A stretch of 64,000 nt of DNA from NCBI RefSeq assembly GCF_002836475.1, contig NZ_PJBJ01000028.1:62001-126000 (forward strand). Direction: 5' to 3'. Numbering within the stretch: position 1 is the stretch's first letter; every line of letters begins with the position of its first letter. Below, one piece after another: positions 1-9,765 of the stretch. The notes beneath the pieces are model-generated. The model was not told the origin of the DNA, ran no database searches, and was given only the letters and a program-made list of their open reading frames with translations. A program made the translations under genes and the position numbers. Source of the DNA: Flavobacterium sp. ALD4. Its GTDB lineage: Bacteria; Bacteroidota; Bacteroidia; Flavobacteriales; Flavobacteriaceae.

Positions 1-259
1 ATTTTGTAAAATTACTATTTTTATTTGTAGCTACTCGAGCACTACACAATATCTTTTTTTCGGTCGCTTCCTACCTAGCATAGAAATAAAAGGATGCCGT
101 TACTCGCGAAGTACTGGGACTTTGCTAAGTCTTGAAATTACCTGTTTTAGGAACGGGCAGATTTCATTTATTGATTTGAAGCGTTATTATATGACAAAAT
201 AGCATTAAATTGCTTTTGGATATATTTTTGATTTATATAAAATAATAAAAAAAGCTAAA

Positions 260-1027
260 ATGGATAATCATTTTAAATTTACCAATTCTGTCGTGGGAAT
301 GCCACTTTTTTTTGTACTGTTCCTTTGGTTTGTCTATTGGATGGAAATTCGATTTGGTTTTGATTTTGATAAATATGGGGTTTGTCCAAGAACATTTTCC
401 GGTTTGCAGGGTGTTTTTTTAAGTCCGTTCATCCATTCTGATTTGAAGCACCTTTATAATAACTCGATGCCCTTGCTAGTTTTGTTAGCTGCTTTGCAGT
501 TTTTTTACGCAAAACAATCATATGCGGTTATAGGGTATGGTATTTTGTTTTCGGGTATCTTGACTTGGTTGATTGGTAGGTCAAGCTATCATATAGGGGC
601 CAGTGGGCTGATTTATGTTTTAGTGTCCTTTATCTTTATTAAAGGAATATTGACGCGATACTATCGTTTGGTTGCATTATCGCTTGCCGTGATAATGCTG
701 TATGGTGGAATCCTTTGGTATGCGTTTCCAAAAGTGGATGATACCATTTCCTGGGAAGGGCATTTGGCAGGATTGATTACTGGAGTTGTACTTTCTTTGG
801 TGTACAAAACACCAGAATATAAAAAGCCAATTAAATACGATTGGGAAAAGCCTGATTTTAATTCGGCAGAGGATAAGTTTATGCAACGTTTTGATGAGGA
901 CGGAAATTTCGTCAATTTAGTAATTGAAGAAGAGGAGGTTGGGATTCCTATAGAAGTTCAATCGTATTTCACGTCAAATTTGGCTGTTGAGTATGAAATT
1001 AAAGTAAACGTAAAAAGCGAATCATGA
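260..1027 (+). CDS. Rhomboid-family intramembrane serine protease
   Basis: This is a rhomboid protease, a family that cleaves transmembrane helices of substrates inside the inner membrane. The 255-residue product is mostly hydrophobic up to about residue 182, with a charged cytosolic tail after it. The catalytic serine lies in GASG (residues 113-116, Ser115) and the partner histidine in GHLAG (His168). HSDLKHLYNN at 59-68 carries the conserved His and Asn residues of an early helix. The ATG at 260 sits just ahead of the first hydrophobic segment and follows an A-rich leader. The gene converges with rlmB and shares a terminator with it. The substrate cannot be told from the sequence. Confidence 0.92.
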   Translation: MDNHFKFTNSVVGMPLFFVLFLWFVYWMEIRFGFDFDKYGVCPRTFSGLQGVFLSPFIHSDLKHLYNNSMPLLVLLAALQFFYAKQSYAVIGYGILFSGILTWLIGRSSYHIGASGLIYVLVSFIFIKGILTRYYRLVALSLAVIMLYGGILWYAFPKVDDTISWEGHLAGLITGVVLSLVYKTPEYKKPIKYDWEKPDFNSAEDKFMQRFDEDGNFVNLVIEEEEVGIPIEVQSYFTSNLAVEYEIKVNVKSES

Positions 1028-1050
1028 CCCGAGTCTTGATTCGCTTTTTT
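1012..1050. terminator. Bidirectional rho-independent terminator between rhomboid gene and rlmB
   Basis: AAAAAGCGAATCA at 1012-1024 pairs perfectly with TGATTCGCTTTTT at 1037-1049, and a T run lies on the plus side with an A run on the other. The left arm overlaps the last codons of the rhomboid gene. The symmetry means it can also end rlmB transcripts coming from the minus strand. Confidence 0.8.
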
Positions 1051-1070
1051 ATGATTGATTCTATTAGATG

Positions 1071-1805
1071 TTAGATTCTTTGTCTTAACGCTTCATATAA
1101 AAATGCACCACAAGCAACGGAAACATTTAGGGAACCAATGGTTCCAAACATTGGTAGTTTGGCTTTTTCGTCGACAATCTTCAAAACGGATGGGTTTACA
1201 CCGCGGTCTTCTGATCCCATTATAATGGCTACGGGCTCATTTAAAGAAATGTCATAAATAGTGGTATCTGTCTTTTCGGTTGCAGCAATAGTTTTAATCC
1301 CGCTTGCCTGCAAAAGGAAGATGGCGTCTTTGATATGCTCTACTTTACAAATCGGAATATTAAATACCGCTCCTGCTGACGTTTTTACGGTATCCCCGTT
1401 CACTGGTGCTGAACCTGCTTTTTGAACTATAATACCATTTACTCCGGTACACTCAGCGGTTCTGATGATAGCGCCAAAATTTCGTGCGTCAGAAATTTGA
1501 TCTAAGATTAAAAACAATGGTGTTTTCCCATTTTCAACTACGGTATCAATTAAGGTCTCTAAATCAAAAAAGGAAATAGGAGAGATGCTTGCTACGGCGC
1601 CTTGATGGTTGTTAGGTGTTAATCTATTTAGTTTTTCTACGGGAACATAGGAGAAGTTTACATTGGCGCGCTTCATCACTTTCATTAAGTCTTTCATCAA
1701 TTCGCTACTCGCTTCTTTTTGAATATAAACTTTGTCTACTGTAGTTCCTGCTTGGATAGCTTCAATGATAGCTCTAATTCCAAAAATTTGATGTTCTTTT
1801 TCCAT
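1071..1805 (-). CDS. rlmB: 23S rRNA (guanosine-2'-O-)-methyltransferase RlmB (SpoU/TrmH family)
   Basis: RlmB methylates the 2'-O of a guanosine (G2251 in E. coli numbering) in the peptidyl-transferase region of 23S rRNA using S-adenosylmethionine. The 244-residue length is normal. An N-terminal substrate-binding domain covers roughly residues 1-75. The SPOUT motifs are present: motif 1 NFGAIIRTAE (109-118), motif 2 IIMGSEDRGVNPSV (194-207) and motif 3 LPMFGTIGSLNVSVA (217-231), which form the trefoil knot. The start ATG at 1805 opens MEKEHQIFGI, a typical RlmB beginning. Two decayed copies of this same gene lie at 8966-9695 and about 8290-8612, so this is the only functional copy in the window. 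Confidence 0.95.
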   Translation of the reverse strand: MEKEHQIFGIRAIIEAIQAGTTVDKVYIQKEASSELMKDLMKVMKRANVNFSYVPVEKLNRLTPNNHQGAVASISPISFFDLETLIDTVVENGKTPLFLILDQISDARNFGAIIRTAECTGVNGIIVQKAGSAPVNGDTVKTSAGAVFNIPICKVEHIKDAIFLLQASGIKTIAATEKTDTTIYDISLNEPVAIIMGSEDRGVNPSVLKIVDEKAKLPMFGTIGSLNVSVACGAFLYEALRQRI

Positions 1806-3157
1806 AGCGCAAAGATATAAAAAAAGAGGCTGTTCAAAAAGGGCAGTCTCTTTTTTTATAGTACAATTTTGTTCAATAATTATTAAAGGGATTGTTCGAA
1901 AATTAATTGTGTAATTTATTTTAAAATATCGTTATCCGCGTTTCTTAGGCTGAAAATATATTTAGAATTTTGTGAATAGATTTTATTGGTCGGTTTATAC
2001 AAGTTATGGTACTAACAACTAAGTCAAATTTGCTGTTTTCTTTCCTAACCTGGTATAAAGGAAAACGTTTAAGACTTTTGTTTTGCTTACTATTTTTAAA
2101 ATGGACTCTGATTTGATATATCTTTCGTTATTTGTTTCCTTTACTATTTCTCCATACTTCTATGGGTTGTAATTGGATTCAACTTTTCTTGCTGGTAATA
2201 GGTTGATAAGCATATTGATGCTGAAAATAAACTGCTGTTGTATTAGGCTTTTGAGCATAAAATACCAGTATGTTTTGTTCCATTGAAGGAACTTAAAAGT
2301 CTAGCTCTGTGGTAATTTTTTTCAGTATTATAGAGAGTCGTTAGACTCTTGACAGTCTTTCTAATTCTATAGCTATCAGGTAGAGCGAAAAAATTCAACT
2401 TACTAATTGTATAATAAGTGATAGTTTTGATGATTTCGATAATCAGCATCTGCGGGACCTCTTTTTTACTGTTTTTTTCTGAATACGTTTCAAGTGTAGC
2501 TAAATTAGTTTCTAAGATTGTGAAGTCGTGTGATTTTCGATGGGAATTTGAATATTGCATGACGGTTGTTGTTGGCCGTTGATCATAACCTCTTTTGTGA
2601 TACTCACAAAAGTAGCATCGGTGTCATTCTTAGAATAACAGTTAGCATCTCCTTTTATAATTTGGATGCTGTTGGTCTTTATTAAGTTTTAGCAACTTCT
2701 CTATTCTGAGTCGTTAGGATTTTATCTATTTCCTATTTAAAAAATATATTTGTCTTTCAATTTATAGGTTGTGTTTTCCCGTTAAACGCTCGACTAATAA
2801 TCTTGTTTTCGCGTTTAATGTCAGTTTGCGCAATATTTAATTCGGTGATGTGACCTAATATCATCAATACGGAATGTATTTCTCTGTAGATGCTTTTAAT
2901 AGTTTCGTTAAGATTGGATATTGTTTGAATATAGGCTTAACAGTACTTGCTTTAGCATATTTTAATGATAACTTATCGTTTCACTTCGTACGTGTAATAG
3001 CAAAATGTCAGATTTTCCGACTATTTGTACTTGCTAATCTATTTGCATAGTGGCACTGTTATTAAAAAAGTAAAGGTTCCTAGGAGAGTCGATAACTAAT
3101 TAACCGCCAGCACTATTAAATTGGACAATATAGATAGTGAGTTTAAAACAAAAAAAA
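1806..3157. other. Gene-poor 1.35-kb spacer between rlmB and SusCD operon 1
   Basis: I see no recognisable gene here. A 105-codon open frame on the minus strand (2243-2560) resembles no family I know, and its composition does not look like a real protein. A hairpin with A and T runs lies at 1821-1857, next to the rlmB start. The stretch probably holds remains of older genes that are too decayed to name. Confidence 0.5.
1821..1857 (+). terminator. Orphan terminator-like hairpin upstream of rlmB
   Basis: GAGGCTG (1826-1832) faces CAGTCTC (1844-1850), flanked by an A run and by seven T. The one non-Watson-Crick position is G-U if read on the plus strand but A-C if read on the minus strand, so the plus reading is favoured. 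No plus-strand gene ends here, so it may be a leftover of a lost gene. Confidence 0.4.
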
Positions 3158-3190
3158 ACTGCCCGAAAATAAGTTTTCGGACAGTGTTTT
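3150..3190 (-). terminator. Terminator of SusCD operon 1
   Basis: The arms at 3158-3169 and 3174-3185 form a 12-bp stem with a 4-nt loop. The single imperfect pair is a G-U wobble on the minus strand but a mismatch on the plus strand, and the A run at 3150-3158 becomes a U tail on the minus strand. It lies 20 bp past the stop of the SusD gene. Confidence 0.75.
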
Positions 3191-3209
3191 ATTAACACAT
3201 AATTTTAAA

Positions 3210-4757
3210 TTAAGGAACATACCAGAATGGGCCTTGTGTTGTAACTTGAGCCGATGTCAAAATAGGCACATTACCTGAGTTAGCATTGTACTCTGATAGC
3301 GGGTATATAAGTCTTTTTGGTCTTGAAGCTTGTAAGTTGAAGCCATTTATAGATTTAGGTATAACTGGGAAGCCAGTTCTGGTATAGTTAATGTAATTTT
3401 CAACACCATGAATACCACTTAATGCAATCCATTTTTGTGTTAGAATTGCTTGAATTTTATTGGTCGATGCAGCCCATCCAAATCCTGGAACAGCTTCGAT
3501 CTGTACTGCGTAAGTTCCAATCGTAGCCCCTAAGTAAGTAAAAGAAGCTTGAATACCCTCGTTAAATAGAGCTTGAGCAACTCCAGTGGTTAAAAAACCT
3601 CTTTGAACCGCTTCTGCTTGAAGAAATTTACTTTCAGAGAGCAACATTAATGCGCCAGCCTTAGATGATCCAGCCGCAACTTGGGCCGCTCTGTTAGCTC
3701 CTACGTAGCCTGTGATACCTGCACCAAATTTAGATGTAGGATTTGTGGAGTTATTTTGACCGGGTACTGGTTTTTGCCCTTGATCCGTACCTACTATTTT
3801 TCCGCCTACGGTGGTCCATATTCTAGATCTTCTTGGGTCAACAACTCCAGCTGTTGGTCCTCCAACTTCCCCGTTTAGTACATCAGCAAAGTGTTTTGAA
3901 GATGTAAAAAAAGTATAGTTTGTATTAGTTGTCGATCCTGCTACATCTCGTACAAATGAACCAAAAAACGGATTTTGTTTGGCATCATTGCTGGACGAGT
4001 ATCCGGGATTAATTAATACATCAGCATCTACGAAATTATTTAAAGATTGTAACTGTGCATATTTACTATTTAAATAAGTTACTGTTGCTGCATCTTTAAG
4101 TTCGCTTTGTCTCAAAAGAATTCGAAGTTCGATTGTGTTAGCAAGTTTAAGCCATTTACTCATGTCTCCACTAAACACGACATCGTTCGCTACACCTTGT
4201 GCCGTTGCTGATGGATTTTGAATAAGAGCACGAGCCTCTTCTAGTTCTTTGATTAACTCTTTATATATTACGGCATCATCTGTATAAACTGGTGTCAGAT
4301 TTTGTTGTCCCTTAAAAGCTTCAAAGTAAGGTGAATCACCATACAAATCAACTATATACTGCATATAATGAGCTTTCATTATTTTAGCTACAGCTATGTA
4401 GTTACCTTGATTTTCTAAAGGTGTTTCGATTATCTTTTGAAAGTTGTTTACACTTCTGTAAAGTCCGTCCCATACTGCTGCATAAGTATTATTATCAAAA
4501 TTATAAGAATATTCAAGCTGCAATGGATTTGTAAACTGGTAGATATTTCCACCCCATGCATTTGTCATAACACTACCCAAACGATTCATGTTAATAGCTT
4601 GTGTTCGGAATGCTTGTGCTTGAGCACCAGGTAAAATAAGTCTTGGAGGAAGAGATGATTCCAGAGGACTATTTATATTAGTGTTGTCTGCTAAATAGTC
4701 ACTACAGGATGTAAGTGTAACCGCTGTGACTGCTAGTATTAAAAATATTTTTTTCAT
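3210..4757 (-). CDS. SusD/RagB-family outer-membrane lipoprotein (SusD-like, operon 1)
   Basis: SusD-type proteins are surface lipoproteins that form a lid over a SusC channel and bind the nutrient before import. The 515-residue product starts with a lipoprotein signal ending in LTSC (Cys18). It then shows NTNINSPLESSLPPRLILPGA and a helical TPR-like body including YIVDLYGDSPYFEA. This N-terminal pattern matches the SusD-like_2 branch better than the classic SusD branch. The gene lies 10 bp downstream of the partner SusC gene, in the usual C-then-D order, and is followed by its own terminator. The ligand is unknown. Glycan is the usual guess, but nearby glycosidases are absent, so peptides or other substrates are possible. 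Confidence 0.9.
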   Translation of the reverse strand: MKKIFLILAVTAVTLTSCSDYLADNTNINSPLESSLPPRLILPGAQAQAFRTQAINMNRLGSVMTNAWGGNIYQFTNPLQLEYSYNFDNNTYAAVWDGLYRSVNNFQKIIETPLENQGNYIAVAKIMKAHYMQYIVDLYGDSPYFEAFKGQQNLTPVYTDDAVIYKELIKELEEARALIQNPSATAQGVANDVVFSGDMSKWLKLANTIELRILLRQSELKDAATVTYLNSKYAQLQSLNNFVDADVLINPGYSSSNDAKQNPFFGSFVRDVAGSTTNTNYTFFTSSKHFADVLNGEVGGPTAGVVDPRRSRIWTTVGGKIVGTDQGQKPVPGQNNSTNPTSKFGAGITGYVGANRAAQVAAGSSKAGALMLLSESKFLQAEAVQRGFLTTGVAQALFNEGIQASFTYLGATIGTYAVQIEAVPGFGWAASTNKIQAILTQKWIALSGIHGVENYINYTRTGFPVIPKSINGFNLQASRPKRLIYPLSEYNANSGNVPILTSAQVTTQGPFWYVP

Positions 4758-4767
4758 ATTCTTTTAT

Positions 4768-7700
4768 TTAGAAAGTTAAATTGATGCTTCCACCAAAAGT
4801 TCTTGTATTTGGATATTGTCCCGTTCCTGAATAACCTATACCGTTACCATTGTTGGCTGTGCTGCTAGATGCTTCTGGATCAGTATACCCTTTGTTGCTC
4901 TTTGCTAAAACAGTGAATGGATTTCTTGCATTTACACCAAATCTAAGTGAAGTTAATCCGATTTTATCAATAGTTGAATTAGGTACCGAATAACTTAGAG
5001 CAAGTTCTCTTACTTTGAAAGCAGTTGCATCTATAACGTTATGCTCGCCAGCTCTGCTTAAAGTACTGTAGTAGTCAATAATTCCATTAGGATCGTAACC
5101 AGCAGCAGAGTAGATCGAAGTGTTAGGAGTGTAAATTCCAGAACTAGGAGCTGTTTCTACAACTGAATTAGGTAAAATGAAACCAACTTCTCTATCAAAA
5201 GCGGCTGATTCCTCCAAGCGTCCTGGCCATGTTAAATCGTATTTAGTACCAGAAATAATTTGATGACCCGTTCTGTAATCCATAACTACTGTTAATCTCA
5301 AACCTTTATATTCAAAAGAGTTAGATAGACCTAAAATGTAATCCGGGGTTGCTTTACCTAAGATTGAGTTTGAAGATGCCCTAGTAGGAAGGCCGAATTG
5401 ATTTACAATTATACTTCCATTATCATCTCTTAAAAATTTAGTACCTTTTATCAGAGGAAATTCTTGTCCTACTTGGGCAAAAATTCCAGTTCCAGTAGTA
5501 GCGTCTGAGAAAAGATTTATCTCATTTGCTCCAGCAGAAAGGGAGTTGATAACAGATTTATTGGAAGAATAACTTGTGCGCAAGTCCCATTTGAATGATT
5601 CGGTTTTAACAGGCACTAATCCTAAATCGATTTCTATACCTTTTGTAGTCATATCACCAATATTTGATTGTGATGTTGCTAAACCTGAAGCAGAAGAAGC
5701 AGTAGCTGCGGTGATCAAATCTTTTGTGTTTGATATATATGCCGATCCATCTATAGTAATTCTATTATTGAAAAGTCCAATACTTATATTTCCTTCTTTA
5801 GTAGTTACAAATTCTGGTCTGATGTTTTTGTCTGTTGGTCTTTGATTGATTATGTAAGACCCTAATTGACCGTATGGGAATCCTGTTGGGAATACACCTA
5901 TCTCGGAGGTTGCATAAGGCTGAATAGACGATGAGTTACCAACTTTAACTATGTTTGCAGAAAGTTTAAGATAATTTAAAGTGTTACTTTTTAATCCTTC
6001 AAAGGCTAAAGTTGGTATAAAAGATACTCCAGCACTTGGGTAGAAAAAGTTATTATTTTCTTTCGATAAAACAGAAGTCCAATCATTTCTTCCTGTAAGG
6101 TTTAAAAACAGATAGTCTTTGTATCCTAAATCTACGTTTGCTAATACAGACGCACGGTTAGATTTTTGTAATCTATTGTCTAAATTTGACGGATTTGAGG
6201 GACTTAAAACATTGTTGATGTGATACCATCCAGGGATGTCCAGATTCTGACCTCCTTGTGAAGTAATATTAAATCTTCGGTCTTGCATGTTACTACCAAC
6301 ATTTGCTTTTAAATTTAAGTCATCTGTTAGATCATAGTCAAAATTCACTAAGAAATCGCCATAATATGTTCTTAATGACGACTGATTTGCAAAGAATTCA
6401 GAAGTTTGGTTTCTATTTGCTCCAGCTCCTGTTAGAGCTGGAGTTTCTGAATATTGATTAATATGAGACTGTTGATCTCTATTAGTGAATTGCAGATTTC
6501 CTGTATAAGTAAAATTTATATGGTCATTTAGTTCATATTTTAATGAAGCAATAGTATTTATAAATGTTCTTCTTGCGTCAGTACGGTCGTTATCAATAGT
6601 CCAGAATGGATTTTTGAAATAAATATTATAATTCCCTTCGTTTCCTGAATTTTTAAACAAATTTAAATCTACGTTTCCTGGAGTTTGAATCAAGTCGTCA
6701 AGCAAATCAGTTGAAGTTTGGCTAGATTTTTGGTAATTGTAGTTTACGTTACCATCAATGCTTAATTTACCGAATTTTTTTCCAGCTTTAAATAAGAAGC
6801 TGTTTCTTTCAAGTTGATCTCCATTCACAACAAATTCCGTCTTTACTTTATTTGCAGAAAGTAACACGTATGAGTCAGAAGTTCCAGCATTTACAGAGAA
6901 TCCATTTTGGTATGTAATTCCTGTTTGGTAAAAATCTTTGACATTGTCTTTTATGAAGGAGTAAGGTTGTTGCAGTTCAAGTCCGTCGGCTTGAGGTAAA
7001 CCTGTTGCGCGTAGTACTCCGTCATAAGGAATTCCCCAAGATCCATTTTCTTCAGGATAATGAACACCATCCCAACCTTGTCCATATTTTTGCTGTGTTT
7101 TAGGCATAAAGGATACGCTTTCAAAGTCTACTGCAGAATTAACATTTACAGTGATTTTTCCTTTCTCCTTACCTTTAACGGTTGTAACGATAATTACTCC
7201 GTTTACACCTTGTTCTCCATAAAGAGCTGCGCCTTGCATCCCTTTTATAACATTCACACTTGCAATTAATTCAGGTGGTAATTGTTGTAGTACTGCTGAT
7301 GAAGATATTGCGTTGTCGATAACAACCAATGCTTCGTTGTTACCCGTAATTGATCTTGACCCTCTTAATACGATTCTACTAGTTCCATTTACTCCATTTG
7401 AAGATTTGTTGATTTGTAGACCAGATACTTTTCCAACTAAAGATTGTACCACGTTTGGATTCGCTGCTTGGGTAAGCTCTTCGTTGTTTACGGCCTGTGT
7501 TGCAGAAGTTACTGAGTTTTTAGATTTTTTAATACCTAAAGCAGTTACTATAACTCCTTCAAGCTCTACCGCAGAACCCATCATTTTAACATTCATAACT
7601 GCTGAAGTAGCCGCTAGAGATTGGGTTTTCATCCCAATGTAGGTAAAAATTAAAGTTTGACTTGGGGTTGCTTTAATAGCAAACTTCCCGTCAAAATCAG

Positions 7701-7863
7701 TTTGTGTTCCTGAGTTAGTTCCCTTAATCAACACGCTTACGCCCGGTATAGGCATTCCTGTATTGTCAGAAACAACACCCGTCACAGCTCTCTCTTGCGC
7801 AAAGGTTAATTGCGCCATAAGTACTACTAGCAGTACTAAGATTCCATTGAACTTTAGTTTCAT
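4768..7863 (-). CDS. SusC/RagA-family TonB-dependent outer-membrane transporter (operon 1)
   Basis: This is a TonB-dependent channel that imports oligomers captured by its SusD partner. Features in order: a signal peptide ending at FA-QE (cleavage after about residue 22), a carboxypeptidase-regulatory-like beta domain (about 28-105, with VTGVVSDNTGMPIPGVSVLIKGT), a link ELEGVIVTALGIK, a plug domain to about residue 235, and a 22-strand-type barrel ending in a terminal aromatic residue (INLTF). The 1031-residue length is typical. The first 85 residues are nearly identical to those of the two other SusC proteins here, while plug and barrel differ strongly. It is co-transcribed with the SusD gene 10 bp downstream. 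Confidence 0.93.
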   Translation of the reverse strand: MKLKFNGILVLLVVLMAQLTFAQERAVTGVVSDNTGMPIPGVSVLIKGTNSGTQTDFDGKFAIKATPSQTLIFTYIGMKTQSLAATSAVMNVKMMGSAVELEGVIVTALGIKKSKNSVTSATQAVNNEELTQAANPNVVQSLVGKVSGLQINKSSNGVNGTSRIVLRGSRSITGNNEALVVIDNAISSSAVLQQLPPELIASVNVIKGMQGAALYGEQGVNGVIIVTTVKGKEKGKITVNVNSAVDFESVSFMPKTQQKYGQGWDGVHYPEENGSWGIPYDGVLRATGLPQADGLELQQPYSFIKDNVKDFYQTGITYQNGFSVNAGTSDSYVLLSANKVKTEFVVNGDQLERNSFLFKAGKKFGKLSIDGNVNYNYQKSSQTSTDLLDDLIQTPGNVDLNLFKNSGNEGNYNIYFKNPFWTIDNDRTDARRTFINTIASLKYELNDHINFTYTGNLQFTNRDQQSHINQYSETPALTGAGANRNQTSEFFANQSSLRTYYGDFLVNFDYDLTDDLNLKANVGSNMQDRRFNITSQGGQNLDIPGWYHINNVLSPSNPSNLDNRLQKSNRASVLANVDLGYKDYLFLNLTGRNDWTSVLSKENNNFFYPSAGVSFIPTLAFEGLKSNTLNYLKLSANIVKVGNSSSIQPYATSEIGVFPTGFPYGQLGSYIINQRPTDKNIRPEFVTTKEGNISIGLFNNRITIDGSAYISNTKDLITAATASSASGLATSQSNIGDMTTKGIEIDLGLVPVKTESFKWDLRTSYSSNKSVINSLSAGANEINLFSDATTGTGIFAQVGQEFPLIKGTKFLRDDNGSIIVNQFGLPTRASSNSILGKATPDYILGLSNSFEYKGLRLTVVMDYRTGHQIISGTKYDLTWPGRLEESAAFDREVGFILPNSVVETAPSSGIYTPNTSIYSAAGYDPNGIIDYYSTLSRAGEHNVIDATAFKVRELALSYSVPNSTIDKIGLTSLRFGVNARNPFTVLAKSNKGYTDPEASSSTANNGNGIGYSGTGQYPNTRTFGGSINLTF

Positions 7864-7888
7864 TTTTAAATATTTTTAATTAGTGTAG

Positions 7889-7896
7889 CAAAAATA
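7889..7896 (-). promoter_or_regulatory. Candidate -7 element of SusCD operon 1
   Basis: On the minus strand this reads TATTTTTG, a match to the Bacteroidota -7 consensus TAnnTTTG, 26 bp ahead of the SusC start. No clear TTTG -33 element sits at the expected spacing, so regulated transcription is plausible. The call rests on consensus and position only. Confidence 0.45.
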
Positions 7897-8289
7897 TTAC
7901 TTTAATGATTATGATAATATTGTTCTAGGAGTTGCTAGTTAATAATTATATTCCTATTGTCTGAAGGTTTGTTTTGAAAAAGCATTGTCGTGGATTCGTA
8001 AATAGCTGATTTTATTAGTGCTATGCTTGTTCTTTTTTATCTTTTTTAAGCCTTTGTTCTTTTGCAGGCTGTTTTTAAGAAGAGGAAAATGGCTAATTTT
8101 TTGTTAAAATTATATTTTTATAACATATTTAAGTTAATTTGTTATAAAAACCGCAGCTTTAGACTTGACAATTATGATGTGGTATGTTAAATAAATTGAT
8201 TTTTTAATAGTATAATAGTTAAAATGTAAAAAAAAGCTAAACAAAGCGCAAGTGCTCCGATTTTGTAAGTTATTATGTCGTTTTAAAGA

Positions 8290-8612
8290 ATTATTTCCTT
8301 TGCCGCACTGCTTCGTAAAAAAGCACATTGCAGGCAGGAGTTATTGTCAATGATCGTACTTAACCAAACATGGGAAGAGCAGCTATGTTATTAACGATTT
8401 TTAAAGTTCGTGGTCTTCTTTTCCCTCTATTAAGGCTATGCCTCGCTTTAGATCAAGATCATAAATTTGTGGGGGCGTTGTTTTTGCAGAGGCAATTGTT
8501 TTCTTGTCGCTTGCGCGCAAAAGAAATATTGCTTGGTTAATCTGTGCCGCTTTGCGGGTGGGAAGATTGGAGGTACGCTATATGGATTTTGTCCACAGTG
8601 GAAAGATATATA
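8290..8612 (-). pseudogene. Strongly decayed third copy of rlmB with internal deletion
   Basis: Read on the plus strand, the segment follows the reverse complement of the 3' half of rlmB. Landmarks that align with the better-preserved copy at 8966-9695 are GCTTCGTA then AAGCAC and GCAGGCA (8310-8337), TCAATGATC then CCAAACATG (8347-8372), GCTATGCCTCGCTTTAGATC (8436-8455) and GCTTGCGCGCAAAAGAAAT near 8510. Near 8590 the sequence jumps to something like the rlmB start region (GTCCACAGTGGAAAGATATA), so about 450 bp from the middle appear lost. No reading frame survives. It is older or faster-decaying than its neighbour. The call is by eye and would be settled by a pairwise alignment. Confidence 0.7.
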
Positions 8613-8965
8613 TTAAACGGTCAGTTTGTACAGATTGTTTTTTTTTGCAATAACAAATCGATGCGTTTATAACGTGCTGTATTTATCAAGTTTAGTCAAG
8701 GTATTTTGTTATTATAATTAGTTTCTTTTGTATTGATTTTCCTTTTTTTTAAATAAAAAGAGGCGTGAATATGCAGAAAAAACATGTTATTTTAAGATAA
8801 CAAAGATGGTTTGTTGAGAAAAAGAGCGCATTAAAGTAAGCCATTTTAACACAATTTGTTGAAAGGTTCCATAATTTGACATTGGAATGGTTGATAAGCA
8901 AAAAAAAGGATTGAACAACGAAGAGCTGGGGCAGTCCTTTAAGAATATTTTGTATTTTGTTGGAA

Positions 8966-9695
8966 TTAGATCCTTTGTCTCACGGCTTCGTATAAAAATG
9001 CGCCTCAGGCAACCGATACGTTCAATGATCCTATTGACCCAAACATGAGAAGTTTAGCTTTTTTATCGACCAATTCTTTAACTGACGGGTTTGGTCCGCG
9101 GTCTTTCGTGTCCATAATAATCGCTACGCATTGGTTTAAATCGATATCATAGATTTTTTGGTCTGTTTTTTCGGTAGTGGTTACGTTTTTAATCCCGCTA
9201 GCTTGCAAAAAAAATGGCGTGCTTAATGTTTCCGCTTTACAAATTTGAATGTTGAATACGGCTCCGGCTGAAGTTTTAATGGTATCCGCTTACGGGGGCT
9301 GAACCTGCCTTCTGAAGGATAATTCCGTTTACGCAGTTACGATCGGTTGTTCTAATAATTGCTCCAAAATTACGGGCGCTTAAAATATTTTCCCAAAACT
9401 AGAAACAATGGTTTTTTCCGTTTTCCATTACGGACTCTATTATAGTTGCTAAATCAATAAAGAAGATATGGGAAATGGTCGCCACCGCGACTTATTATTT
9501 TTGGGTGTTAATCTGTTTAGTTGTTTAACAAGAACGTAGGGAAAGTTGATATTACCGCACGTCATCACTTTCATTAAGTCTTTCATCAGTTCGCTGCTCG
9601 CTCCCTTTTGAATAAGTACTTTGTTTACTGTTGCACCCGTTTGTATTACTTCAATGATCGCTCTAATCCCAAATATTTGATGTTCTTTTTTCCAT
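8966..9695 (-). pseudogene. Pseudogene copy of rlmB (frameshifts and a nonsense codon)
   Basis: This copy follows rlmB almost end to end. The N-terminal half is open in one frame (EHQIFGIRAIIEVIQTGATV, then SSELMKDLMKVM) and the C-terminal half in another (QASGIKNVTTTEKTD to GSIGSLNVSVA). Visible lesions are an extra A in the A-run after the start codon, which shifts MEKEH out of frame, further frameshifts around 9220-9480, and TGT (Cys232 of rlmB) changed to TGA at 9005-9007. The old stop TAA is at 8966. Motif 2 is also altered, with MDTKDRG in place of MGSEDRG. With an intact copy at 1071-1805, this one is dispensable and is not expected to make protein. Confidence 0.93.
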
Positions 9696-9705
9696 GACGG
9701 AAAGA

Positions 9706-9743
9706 TATAAAAAAAAAGAGGTTGATGTTTAATCAACCTCTTT
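9706..9743 (-). terminator. Terminator of operon 2 (after the extra lipoprotein gene)
   Basis: AAAGAGGTTGAT (9715-9726) pairs perfectly with ATCAACCTCTTT (9732-9743) across a 5-nt loop. The A run at 9709-9717 gives a U tail on the minus strand. It sits 23 bp past the stop of the lipoprotein gene and abuts the start of the rlmB pseudogene. Confidence 0.8.
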
Positions 9744-9765
9744 AAGATAGTTATAATAAAAAATA

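Noticed and set aside
1-259. Remnant of a gene or promoter ahead of the rhomboid gene
   Set aside because: TATTTTTG at 223-230 fits the -7 consensus, but there is no -33 box and nothing else recognisable.
2243-2560. 105-codon minus-strand open frame
   Set aside because: No recognisable family, motif or signal, odd composition, and set in decayed DNA.
8134-8328. 64-codon minus-strand open frame
   Set aside because: Overlaps the eroded rlmB copy and looks like random AT-rich translation.
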